Shown: piece after piece, positions 8,212 through 15,136 of the stretch | Layout: each line of letters begins with the position of its first letter | Position numbering within the stretch: the stretch's first letter is position 1 | NCBI RefSeq assembly: GCF_022701295.1 | Contig: NZ_CP033204.1 | Location: 4,120,501-4,184,500, forward strand | Direction: 5' to 3' | Length of the DNA stretch: 64,000 nucleotides | Source of the DNA: Sphingopyxis sp. YF1 | GTDB taxonomy: Bacteria; Pseudomonadota; Alphaproteobacteria; Sphingomonadales; Sphingomonadaceae | Notes under the pieces: model-generated | What the model saw: the letters and a program-made list of their open reading frames with translations, nothing else | Told to the model about the DNA's origin: nothing | Database searches by the model: none | Translations under genes and position numbers: made by a program

Positions 8212-8815
8212 TCCTTCGTTTCGGATCAGATTTCTTCTCGAAGCCCGATGCGCGAGGCAAACGGAGGCCATCTTCCTTGGTCTAGGGTCTTCATGAAGCC
8301 TGGGGCGGTAAAGGAGCGGCCACGGTCTCGGCGGCCGTTGGCACGGCGGTCTCGGGCGGCTTGCTTGATTGCTCGGCGCCGGACTGCGCTGCAGTCGCAT
8401 GAGCACCAGATTCGGCACTCGACGCCGCTATCTGGTCCACGTCTGCGAAAAGCTTTCCGGCATTCGCGTGCCAAATTCTCTCGATAGGAGTCGTTGGGTT
8501 GTATCCGCCCTTGTGCTTGCAGCAGAAGATCGCGGGGCTGCGTGCTATTTCTTTGGTCGCCATTTAATTTTTCCTTCGTTTGGGATCAGATTTCTTCATC
8601 GAGATCGATGCCCGGCTTGAACGGGGTCTCAATCGTCTTGGTCTCGCGCGCTGATGAAGTTTGGGACCGCGTCAGGATGGCTTCATCCTGGGCAGACGGT
8701 GGTTCGACGATCTCGGGCGGTTTATCTGGCGGCGCGGGATCGGACGGGGCTGCCGCGGCATGCGGATCCATTTCGTCACTCGACTCCGCGATCTGGTCCA
8801 TCTCCATGGATGGTT
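8212..8815. repeat. Imperfect tandem duplication of the traK 3' end
   Basis: Two related segments in direct orientation: copy A about 8212-8445 and copy B about 8571-8815. Shared stretches include TCCTTCGTTT then GATCAGATTTCTTC at the left ends (8212 and 8572), CTCGGGCGG in the middle, and CACTCGAC followed by ATCTGGTCCA at the right ends. Copy B is the end of the traK-like gene; copy A has indels and is split between two reading frames. Similarity was aligned by eye, so the exact ends are approximate. Confidence 0.7.
8291..8563 (-). CDS. Hybrid small protein carrying a duplicated traK tail
   Basis: A 90-residue frame with AAGGA eight bases before ATG 8563. Residues 1-40 (MATKEIARSPAIFCC, then HKGGYNPTTPIERIWHA) are unlike anything I know. 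Residues 41-85 (DVDQIAASSAESGAHA, then SSKPPETAVPTAAETV) align with the C-terminal tail of the traK-like protein (EMDQIAESSDEMDPHA, PDKPPEIVEPPSAQDEA). The frame then stops early, while the remaining homology (KTLDQ to REEI) continues in another frame. It may be a decayed duplicate or a small expressed adaptor; the intact ribosome binding site favours some expression. Confidence 0.45.
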   Translation of the reverse strand: MATKEIARSPAIFCCKHKGGYNPTTPIERIWHANAGKLFADVDQIAASSAESGAHATAAQSGAEQSSKPPETAVPTAAETVAAPLPPQAS

Positions 8816-9146
8816 CTTCCGGATTTTCGCGGCGCAGGCGGCTGAGGTACACCCGCAAAGTCTCTGCCGAGATTGCAACGCCAAGCTCATGCAGGAATTC
8901 GACGATTTGCGCGTCGGTCCAGCCATTGGCACGGCGAGTAAGGATTAACGGCGCTGCCGTTCGAATGACGCCCATAAGGGGGACGCGCCGCTGAGGAGGA
9001 TCTTGGACGTCTGCCTCGCGCTGAGCATTGACCACAGTCTCGATGGCCGCGGCATCAAACAATGGACGCTTGCCTTGAGGTAACCTCGTTCGTCCTTCGG
9101 ATAGCGCTGCGCTTGCGAGCTTTGGTGGGGGCGATGATGTGTTCAT
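8586..9146 (-). CDS. TraK-like oriT-associated DNA-binding protein
   Basis: A 186-residue protein. The central part (about 45-115) has PLILTRRANGWTDAQIVEFL followed by GVAISAETLRVYLSRLRRE, a pattern like the DNA-binding region of IncP TraK-type proteins, which wrap the oriT region and assist the relaxase. The N-terminal 40 residues are basic and unstructured, the C-terminal 70 are acidic and Pro/Ala-rich (ending KPGIDLDEEI). It is transcribed leftward, away from the candidate oriT at 10.0 kb and the rightward relaxase, as in the traK side of RP4. An 11-base inverted repeat begins five bases before its ATG. Function is inferred from motif and layout. Confidence 0.6.
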   Translation of the reverse strand: MNTSSPPPKLASAALSEGRTRLPQGKRPLFDAAAIETVVNAQREADVQDPPQRRVPLMGVIRTAAPLILTRRANGWTDAQIVEFLHELGVAISAETLRVYLSRLRRENPEEPSMEMDQIAESSDEMDPHAAAAPSDPAPPDKPPEIVEPPSAQDEAILTRSQTSSARETKTIETPFKPGIDLDEEI

Positions 9147-9150
9147 CCCA

Positions 9151-9199
9151 GCATTTTAGTCTGGAGGCATTGACTAAAATGCAAAATGTCACATATTTT
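9151..9199 (+). promoter_or_regulatory. 11-base inverted repeat over divergent control region
   Basis: GCATTTTAGTC at 9151-9161 is exactly complementary to GACTAAAATGC at 9172-9182, with a ten-base loop. It starts five bases upstream of the traK-like ATG, and its right arm overlaps a TTGACT (9170-9175) that with TATTTT at 9194-9199 (18-base spacing) resembles a plus-strand promoter for the double-HTH gene at 9259. A protein bound here would control both directions. The neighbouring double-HTH protein is the natural candidate, by inference. Confidence 0.55.
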
Positions 9200-9258
9200 T
9201 ATTCAGGATTAATCTGCGGTCTCATCGGCATGCGGAATTTTAGAGAAAGTTATACTCA

Positions 9259-9810
9259 ATGCGACTGTTCGAACCCGAGGCTGAATTACGAAAGGCCCGG
9301 AAAGCGTGCAATTTGACACAGGCTAAGCTCGCACGACGGACTGGCTACAGCCGGGAGACAATCTCGAGGATCGAAAGTGGCCAACGCAAAATGTCACGCG
9401 CATTTCGCGATATTCTTTTGCGTGAGGAGGTGTTGGGCAAACATTTGCCTCAAGAAGCCGGTCTAGGCGACGCGCCGGCGGGATGGCGCAATTATCGCTG
9501 CTATCTTGCGCGCTGGATCGGAAAACGTTCAATGGCCGATGTTGCACAGGCGGTCGGGATCAGCATCAGCTCGGTGAGGAAGTTCGAACGCGCCGAGGCG
9601 ACGCCCCGGGGCATCGTGGGAACCCGGCACTCTGCCAACTATTGGGACGTTAGCGAGTCCTATGCCAAGGCGCTCGGTTTCGATGGCGTCGAAGATGCCG
9701 AAGCCTATTTGGACGCGAAAGATATCACCCCTTGGCTAAGGCGCATCGCCCGAAAACGCGGCACTGAAGATCGCCTTAAAGCCGCTCGCATGCCGGCGCC
9801 TGACTACTGA
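9259..9810 (+). CDS. Tandem helix-turn-helix (XRE-type) regulator
   Basis: A 183-residue protein with two helix-turn-helix units. The first (about 8-58) is LRKARKACNLTQAKLARRTG with YSRETISRIESGQRKMS; the second (about 90-125) is MADVAQAVGISISSVRKFER. The remainder is helical (YAKALGFDGVEDAEAYLDA) with a basic tail. It lies between the traK-like gene, from which it diverges, and the candidate oriT, the position of traJ in IncP plasmids. It could repress the divergent mobilization promoters or bind oriT; the sequence does not decide. The intergenic inverted repeat at 9151-9182 is its most likely target. Confidence 0.78.
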   Translation: MRLFEPEAELRKARKACNLTQAKLARRTGYSRETISRIESGQRKMSRAFRDILLREEVLGKHLPQEAGLGDAPAGWRNYRCYLARWIGKRSMADVAQAVGISISSVRKFERAEATPRGIVGTRHSANYWDVSESYAKALGFDGVEDAEAYLDAKDITPWLRRIARKRGTEDRLKAARMPAPDY

Positions 9811-10178
9811 CGTGGCGACGTCGATGGGTTGATCAAACCTAGCGCCAGCAATCTTAGGCCATCGCTGACGATCCGGAGCCTCCTGCCGGGCCATTGCACT
9901 GCCTTGTTATGTTATGTCATGTTCGGACATGACGCCCAAGATCACGTTGTGTTCCAGCCTATTAGGTGCGGCTGCGCTATGAGGCGCAATGAAATACCGG
10001 TCCATTTTTTTGACACAGGATGGGGCTTCACCTGAGAGGTGAAGCCGACGCCACGGCTGCTCGGCGCTTCGCTTCTTGCAGCCATGGCGAATTCGGCCAC
10101 GTTAGTAGTAGTCCCACGCTGTAGGTGATTGTTACGGAAGATTAGATTGGCGGCGCCGCGCAGCGCCACCATTTCCCA
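9811..10178. other. Intergenic region holding the candidate transfer origin
   Basis: About 370 bases without a gene between the double-HTH gene and the relaxase. It contains GTCATGT-TCGG-ACATGAC (9916-9933, perfect seven-base arms), the oriT hairpin and nic core near 10015-10046, and a GC-rich imperfect repeat just before the relaxase start. Concentrated dyads between divergent mobilization genes are typical of oriT regions. Confidence 0.55.
10015..10046 (-). other. Candidate MOBP-type oriT: hairpin plus nic core
   Basis: Read on the minus strand, a perfect ten-base inverted repeat with a three-base loop (GGCTTCACCT-CTC-AGGTGAAGCC, 10046-10024) is followed at once by C and then CATCCTG-T (10022-10015). 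CATCCTGT matches the IncP/MOBP nic consensus YATCCTG^Y exactly, so the nick would fall between 10016 and 10015 on this strand. It lies 135 bases before a MOBP-like relaxase gene and right of the leftward traK-like set. Position and motif are seen; nicking is inferred. Confidence 0.68.
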
Positions 10179-12209
10179 GTGATGGTCATTGTCGAAAAAC
10201 CGGCGAAAGAAAAGGGCGGCGCGGGATCCCACCATGCGCGGTCGCTCGCCCGCTATATGGAAACTGCCAAGCGTAATGGTCAGGCTCACGAATTTGGTCT
10301 GGATCTTGCCCATTATTTGTTGGCTGACAAGTCGCCCGACGCACCGCAGGAAGAACGCGTCATCGACCTTGGAGGCCTGAGCCAAGGGCAAAACATGGAT
10401 TGGGCCTCCGCTCGCGATGAAATGGAACGTCGCCTCGCGCTGCGCTCTTCGCGGTCGAAGAAGCCGGCGCGACATGTGATCGCGTCGGTGCACGGCGATG
10501 AGAAAATTGATGGCAATTCCTGCAGCCGGATAGCGATGGTGTTGGCCGAAGAACTTGGTTGCACAGATGCGCTGATCTTGTGGACACTGCACGGCGACAC
10601 CGACAATCTGCATCCGCATTTTTTGATCGTGACCCTTGACGAGAAAGGCGGCGCCACCCCCTTTGGTCCTTCGGGTTTGTCGCATGAAGCAATGCAGCGA
10701 GCGTGTGCCCGTCTGGAATATGAGCTTGGACTGAGACCGGAACCAGGGGCTCGCTACGTAGCCGATGCCCAAATGGTTCGCCGCGTTGAGCCGGTTGTGA
10801 CCAAGCCCGATAAGGCGAAGCAGCCCTCGCCATCACTCAAAACCCTGCAATGGGAGGAAGAAAGCGGCGTCGAGTCTTTTACGCGTTTTTCCCAAAAGCA
10901 ACTCGCACCACTTCTGCATTCCGCCCGGAACTGGAGTGAGGCCCAGACGGCACTGGCCGAGCACGGCGTGATGGCGGTGCAGACAGGATCAGGCGGCGAG
11001 CTACGAAGCGCAGACGGCGTTCATCGCGTCAAGATGTCGGTCGTGGACCGAAAGCTGAGCATGCCGCGGCTAATCAAGAAATGGGGACCCTGGACGACGC
11101 CCGAACCGCCTGAGCATCAGTTCATTCCACGCATCATCGACCAGGAAAGGGCGGGAGCCTGGGCGACACGCGACCGGCATCGGACTGCCGCATGCGCTGT
11201 TATCCAAGAACGCATCGCTCGGTTAATGGCGGAAAAATTAGCCGCGGTGACGATGCTGGAAGCCGAGCGTCGAATCTGCCGCGCCGAGGTTGCAGCGCTT
11301 GCGCCCGACCCTGCGGTCATCGGGGTTGGTGCGCTTCAGTCAGCGGTCTCATCGATGTTCAAATCCCGGATCGCCGACGTTCGGGTGCAATATGATGCCC
11401 GGATCGCTGCGCTCCGCCAATTGCGGGCTCAAATCGACGAATTCCCGGATCCTGCGGCGGTCGATCTCCCATCTCTCGAGGGAAGCGATGCGTCGTTTGA
11501 TCTGCCATGGTCGCCGATTCAGCCGGGCCCGCGCGAATTGCACGGCTATCGGTCCGTCGAAGTGGGCGATGCGACCCAATATTGGTCCATCGAAGAAGGC
11601 ATTCGGCAGCCTGCATTCGTCGAACGCGGCAACCGCATCTGGCTACAAAATACTTCCGACGCGACCCTTCGGGCTGCGCTGTTGGTAGCAATGAATCGTC
11701 ATGGAGATGTCGCAGCGTTTGGCGGCAAGGACTTTATTCGCCAAGCTCAACGGCTCGGCGCAGAACTCGGGATAGCCGTTCAAGCCCGTCCGATCTTGCA
11801 GCCAGAAACGGTGCGCATGCGTTCGCGGCGTGCTGAGCGCTGGTACGCGGCTATCGACGCTGCTGCAGGCCGCAGTCAAAATGTCGCATCCCATACTGCG
11901 GACCCAAGCACCGAGGCCGACAGGGCGGGCGGTATCGACCGTGATGTGACAGCATTCCCGGTCAATGCTTCGGAAGGATATCGGCTGCCTATGCGCCTGC
12001 GTCGCCGGGTCCGGGCTGTCGTCGCACAGCGGCTGGCCCGCTGGGACTGGGATCCCGGAGAATACCGCGAACGTGACACAAGCGTCGCCCGCGCGGGTCC
12101 GCATAAATACACTGATGCCGATCGCCGGTCGGGGCCAATCAGGCCAGATGAGCCGAGAAACACGATGCAACAGGCCCGAAGCCGGCCACCCGCTGATTGG
12201 TCGCGATGA
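10179..12209 (+). CDS. MOBP-type relaxase (mobilization endonuclease)
   Basis: A 676-residue protein that should nick oriT and pilot the strand into the recipient. The N-terminal 200 residues form the relaxase domain: a Tyr in SLARYMETAKRN (about residue 26) is the best nucleophile candidate, and HGDTDNLHPHFLIV (138-151) carries the metal-binding histidines 138, 145 and 147 of motif III. HVIASVHGDEK precedes it, as in VirD2/TraI-type proteins. The middle (about 340-410) is helical and coiled-coil-like (ERIARLMAEKLAAVTMLEAE). The tail is basic and ends without a helicase or primase domain. The start is GTG 10179 or ATG 10182; neither has a strong ribosome binding site. Confidence 0.85.
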   Translation: MMVIVEKPAKEKGGAGSHHARSLARYMETAKRNGQAHEFGLDLAHYLLADKSPDAPQEERVIDLGGLSQGQNMDWASARDEMERRLALRSSRSKKPARHVIASVHGDEKIDGNSCSRIAMVLAEELGCTDALILWTLHGDTDNLHPHFLIVTLDEKGGATPFGPSGLSHEAMQRACARLEYELGLRPEPGARYVADAQMVRRVEPVVTKPDKAKQPSPSLKTLQWEEESGVESFTRFSQKQLAPLLHSARNWSEAQTALAEHGVMAVQTGSGGELRSADGVHRVKMSVVDRKLSMPRLIKKWGPWTTPEPPEHQFIPRIIDQERAGAWATRDRHRTAACAVIQERIARLMAEKLAAVTMLEAERRICRAEVAALAPDPAVIGVGALQSAVSSMFKSRIADVRVQYDARIAALRQLRAQIDEFPDPAAVDLPSLEGSDASFDLPWSPIQPGPRELHGYRSVEVGDATQYWSIEEGIRQPAFVERGNRIWLQNTSDATLRAALLVAMNRHGDVAAFGGKDFIRQAQRLGAELGIAVQARPILQPETVRMRSRRAERWYAAIDAAAGRSQNVASHTADPSTEADRAGGIDRDVTAFPVNASEGYRLPMRLRRRVRAVVAQRLARWDWDPGEYRERDTSVARAGPHKYTDADRRSGPIRPDEPRNTMQQARSRPPADWSR

Positions 12210-12240
12210 CCGAATTTACTGTTCACCAAGGAGAATTGCA

Positions 12241-12528
12241 GTGCCGACCAACGATGTTTTCCAGCCGAGCCAGTTCCAAACCCTGCGGCGAGATGACGAC
12301 CATATCAGCCCAGTACTCAGCCATCCGGCATCCGGGGTGACGTTGACGCCCGATCCCGCTTGCACCTCGTGCCGGGCTGCGATGTGGCTATTCGACACCG
12401 ACATCCGCTGCTTCTGCAAAGTGCTCAAGGAATATACGTGGGGACGAGGGCGTGATCCGGTCATCGCCTGTGACGAGCGCGAAGCCTTGGCCGAAGTCGC
12501 TGAAGAAGCAAGCCGCGGATCGGATTGA
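12241..12528 (+). CDS. Small Cys-containing hypothetical protein
   Basis: A 95-residue protein starting at GTG 12241, placed by AAGGAG seven bases upstream. It contains CTSC (about residues 42-45) and CFC (about 57-59), which together could bind a metal, within ACTSCRAAMWLFDTDIRCFC, and a helical acidic C-terminus (DEREALAEVAEEASRGSD). No family recognised. It follows the relaxase by 31 bases and is probably co-transcribed with it. Confidence 0.62.
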   Translation: MPTNDVFQPSQFQTLRRDDDHISPVLSHPASGVTLTPDPACTSCRAAMWLFDTDIRCFCKVLKEYTWGRGRDPVIACDEREALAEVAEEASRGSD

Positions 12529-12844
12529 TCCGCAGAGTACGTTTCGTCGACACCACAGGCGCAACGTCGTTCTTCTGCTCATGTACCAGTCTATGGGGAA
12601 GAGACTAATCGGCAGCCGCCGCCGCCGATCACCGGCTCCCAGAAATACTTGCCACCCATAAATGACGACCACCCCTGCGGCGCAGCCGCAGACCGACCTC
12701 GCATGTTCGCCAAATGGAAAAGCGGGACGCGCCTTCGCGCCCGCTGAACAATGGAGACGCTGACGCGGGAAGCGAGGAACAGGGTGAAAGGAAAAGAGGC
12801 AGGAGTTCTGTCTCGGATCCCTGATCCTCCGAAAGGAGAATATC
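12529..12844 (+). other. Gene-free stretch upstream of next gene
   Basis: About 315 bases. I see a small hairpin, CTGCGGC-GCA-GCCGCAG (12675-12691), with no T-run, a GCC-rich repeat near 12615-12630, and AAAGGAG just before the GTG at 12845. No convincing gene or promoter. Confidence 0.4.
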
Positions 12845-13609
12845 GTGAACGAGTATCAACTTCCCAAATGCCTGCAGGTGATCGGTCTGGCGTGCATTCC
12901 CGTCAACGACATACCAGACGAGCATCCGGCGCTGGCACGCAGGCCGGTTGCGGCGGCGGTCCTGACGATGGTCGATCAAGATGATGGTCATCGCTGGATC
13001 AACACGATCTGCGTCTCCGACGCGCGCAAGTCGGAAATCCCATTGCCGCACTTGCTCGACAAGACGCTGTTGCCGGCCGCAGTCCAGATCGTGTCCACGG
13101 CCGATCGCATGACGTTGGCGATGGACGCGATGAGCCGGCGCTTCTTCGTTGAGCCGGCGCTTGCCGATCTCTGCTTTGGCGAGACGGCTATCGATCCCGC
13201 CGCAATGGGTAACCATGGGTTCGATGAGCGAACAGCGTGCCGTCGCTTCTCGATCCCGATGCCCGAGATCGGCGATGCGGACATCGAGCTGGCCTGGTCG
13301 CGCTCCGCGCCGGCGGCAGCCGAAGACCATGCGCTTCGCATAGCGACGGCACGCCTGATGCTGTGGGCGCATGTCGAAGCGTTCCGCAGCGCGCGGCCGG
13401 AACCCTTCTTCGAGACCATGCTGGCGCTTCGCGACTGGATCGATGCCAGCGAGTATCTGACAGCCGCGCTCGCCGATATCGGGAACTCACGCCCAATTCG
13501 CCGCGCAGACTCGTTCGCGCACCATTATCGCGACTATCGACAACGCCTCGCTGCGGGCGACGAAACCGCGAGATGGGTCAGCTTCGAGGACGGCCTGTTC
13601 CACGCCTGA
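12845..13609 (+). CDS. Hypothetical plasmid-type protein
   Basis: A 254-residue protein of unknown function. The GTG at 12845 has AAAGGAG at good spacing and gives MNEYQLPKCLQVIGLACIPV. The first 120 residues look alpha/beta (AAAVLTMVDQDDGHRWINTI, then IPLPHLLDKTLLPAAV); the C-terminal half is helical (ARLMLWAHVEAFRSA, FETMLALRDWIDASEY). There is no signal peptide or membrane segment. It sits among mobilization genes and is GC-rich like its neighbours. It is followed by a structured intergenic region and a plus-strand terminator. Confidence 0.6.
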   Translation: MNEYQLPKCLQVIGLACIPVNDIPDEHPALARRPVAAAVLTMVDQDDGHRWINTICVSDARKSEIPLPHLLDKTLLPAAVQIVSTADRMTLAMDAMSRRFFVEPALADLCFGETAIDPAAMGNHGFDERTACRRFSIPMPEIGDADIELAWSRSAPAAAEDHALRIATARLMLWAHVEAFRSARPEPFFETMLALRDWIDASEYLTAALADIGNSRPIRRADSFAHHYRDYRQRLAAGDETARWVSFEDGLFHA

Positions 13610-13647
13610 GCGCGCCTAACGCGTAAACTCACTATCGATGAAAAAAT

Positions 13648-13682
13648 GGCCTCGCTGCTCGGGTCGCTCGAGCAGCGAGGCC
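13648..13682 (-). terminator. Strong 14-base hairpin, T-tract on minus strand
   Basis: GGCCTCGCTGCTCG (13648-13661) pairs perfectly with CGAGCAGCGAGGCC (13669-13682) around a seven-base loop. Read on the minus strand it is followed by ATTTTTTC, so it has the form of an intrinsic terminator for leftward transcripts. No leftward gene lies nearby to the right, so a structural or protein-binding role is also possible. Confidence 0.45.
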
Positions 13683-13837
13683 TGCGAGCGTGCATATGCA
13701 CAACGCTTCGCATGCGATGGGCCGCTGTCACGGCCGACGGCGGGCCACTAACGACCACTCTTAAATATCCGGTAAATCAACGCCCGGCAGCCGCTGCGGT
13801 GCCGCTTCGCCGTTTCTCCATCACACACAAACTCAGC

Positions 13838-13868
13838 AAGGGGACCGCAGCGATGCGGCCCCTTTTTA
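13838..13868 (+). terminator. Intrinsic terminator
   Basis: AAGGGG(A)CCGCA-GCGA-TGCGGCCCCTT followed by a T-run (13862-13867) forms a GC-rich stem with one bulged A. It ends about 20 bases before the ATG of the MobA/MobL-like gene, so it should close the upstream transcript or attenuate the downstream one. Confidence 0.6.
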
Positions 13869-13888
13869 TTCGTAGAAAGAAGTACCAA

Positions 13889-14533
13889 ATGACGACCATC
13901 CACAACATCCGCCCGTTCAACACCCGCTATGTGATCCGGGACCGGTCAAGCCGCTATACGCCCGAACTCTTGCGCACCCACCGCACGGCGCAGGCGAGCT
14001 ACGCTTACATCAACCGCCAGAACAGCGTCGATGAATGGGGTCCGACGCCGAACTGGGCGTCGCGCTCTGACCTTGCGGCGGCGGGCCGATGTGCTCCTGC
14101 CCGCGCCGCCGGACCCAAACTGGGGGGAATCGCGCTGTGGGCACAAGCGGACGAGAATGCGGCCCGGTATAGGCCCGACGAGCCGACCATTGCACATTGC
14201 GTCGGCAGCCTGCCGCGTCATGAGGATCTCGCCTTCTGGCGCAATCTGATCGAAGGCTTTGCCGAGGATTTTCTTGTGGCCCGCGGCATGGTGGTCGACT
14301 GGGCGATTCATCATCAGGCGGAAAGCGACGATCAACCCGAAATCGCGCCGCACGCGCATCTCCTCATCACCTTGCGAGGATATGACCCCGAGCACCGCGA
14401 TTACGGCAAGGTCCGGCAGAACTGGCTGCGGACGGACAATTCTCGCAAGCGCCTCGCGGAGCGTTGGTGGGATCGGACCGGGATCGTCCCGCCCGAATAT
14501 GTCATGGCAGCGACAACGCAAAAATCCCGCTGA
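13889..14533 (+). CDS. Stand-alone MobA/MobL-like relaxase-domain protein
   Basis: A 214-residue protein. Residues about 100-195 resemble the MobA/MobL (MOBQ-type) relaxase domain: CVGSLPRHEDLAFWRNLIEG, then VDWAIHHQAESDDQPEIAPHAHLLITL with His155 and His157 of the metal-binding triad, then KVRQNWL. The N-terminal 90 residues do not show the usual motif I region with its catalytic tyrosine, and there is no helicase domain. It may be a divergent or non-catalytic relative. I chose ATG 13889 (MTTIHNIRPFN), just after a terminator; upstream sequence in frame is non-homologous. Confidence 0.62.
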   Translation: MTTIHNIRPFNTRYVIRDRSSRYTPELLRTHRTAQASYAYINRQNSVDEWGPTPNWASRSDLAAAGRCAPARAAGPKLGGIALWAQADENAARYRPDEPTIAHCVGSLPRHEDLAFWRNLIEGFAEDFLVARGMVVDWAIHHQAESDDQPEIAPHAHLLITLRGYDPEHRDYGKVRQNWLRTDNSRKRLAERWWDRTGIVPPEYVMAATTQKSR

Positions 14534-14696
14534 GATCGTGTCGGCACCGAGCACCGGTAACGCCCGGTGCCGGACGTTCTGAATATCAATTTGCTGTTTC
14601 TGGCACCTTGGAAGGATCGGGCAGCCATGCCTACAGGCCGGAATGGGGAGAGGAATTGAGCGGAGAGGATGATCTGAAGATCAGAGGAGAAAAGAA

Positions 14697-14969
14697 ATGT
14701 TTATCGTCGGACCAATTGCCGTGGTCGTTGCCGTGTGTGCCACCGTCATTTTTATGCGCGAAATGCCGCGCCTGTTTGCATTGCTCATCGTCCGGATCGC
14801 CGACCGGCTGTCGGCAGCTAGGCACACTCAGATAGTGGAAGCGCTTAACGGCCGCAAAGTGCCAGCGACTTGGACGGCGGCGTCGGAAGATCGCAAGTTG
14901 TTGCACGCCGCCATGCGCTCTACGATGCGTGTGACGACGTTTCGCTCGCTCTATCCTCTGAACCGCTGA
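14697..14969 (+). CDS. Small membrane protein
   Basis: A 90-residue protein with GAGGAG eight bases before ATG 14697. Residues 3-32 are hydrophobic (FIVGPIAVVVAVCATVIFMR, interrupted by REMPR, then LFALLIVRIA), giving one or two membrane-inserted helices; the rest is basic and cytoplasmic-looking. No known family. Small proteins of this kind are common beside mobilization genes, but I cannot assign a job. Confidence 0.55.
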   Translation: MFIVGPIAVVVAVCATVIFMREMPRLFALLIVRIADRLSAARHTQIVEALNGRKVPATWTAASEDRKLLHAAMRSTMRVTTFRSLYPLNR

Positions 14970-15136
14970 AATCGGCTGTTAGGCCCATTTTGACTGCGAC
15001 AATTTACCAGAATGATTTGCATGCGGTTCGCCTCGCCCGCAAAACACGGCATTCTCTAATTTCGAACCGTGTGACTCGAGGAGCCAATGTCTCCAAGGAA
15101 GCGGAGATCTCAGATGATGGCTTTTCGGGGAAATGC

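Noticed and set aside
9266..9280. TCGAACCCG match to the tRNA-Glu T arm as a possible left attachment site
   Set aside because: Only nine bases match and they lie inside the start of the tandem-HTH gene, so it is most likely chance.
12675..12691. CTGCGGC-GCA-GCCGCAG hairpin as a terminator
   Set aside because: The stem is short, there is no T-run on either strand, and no gene ends nearby.
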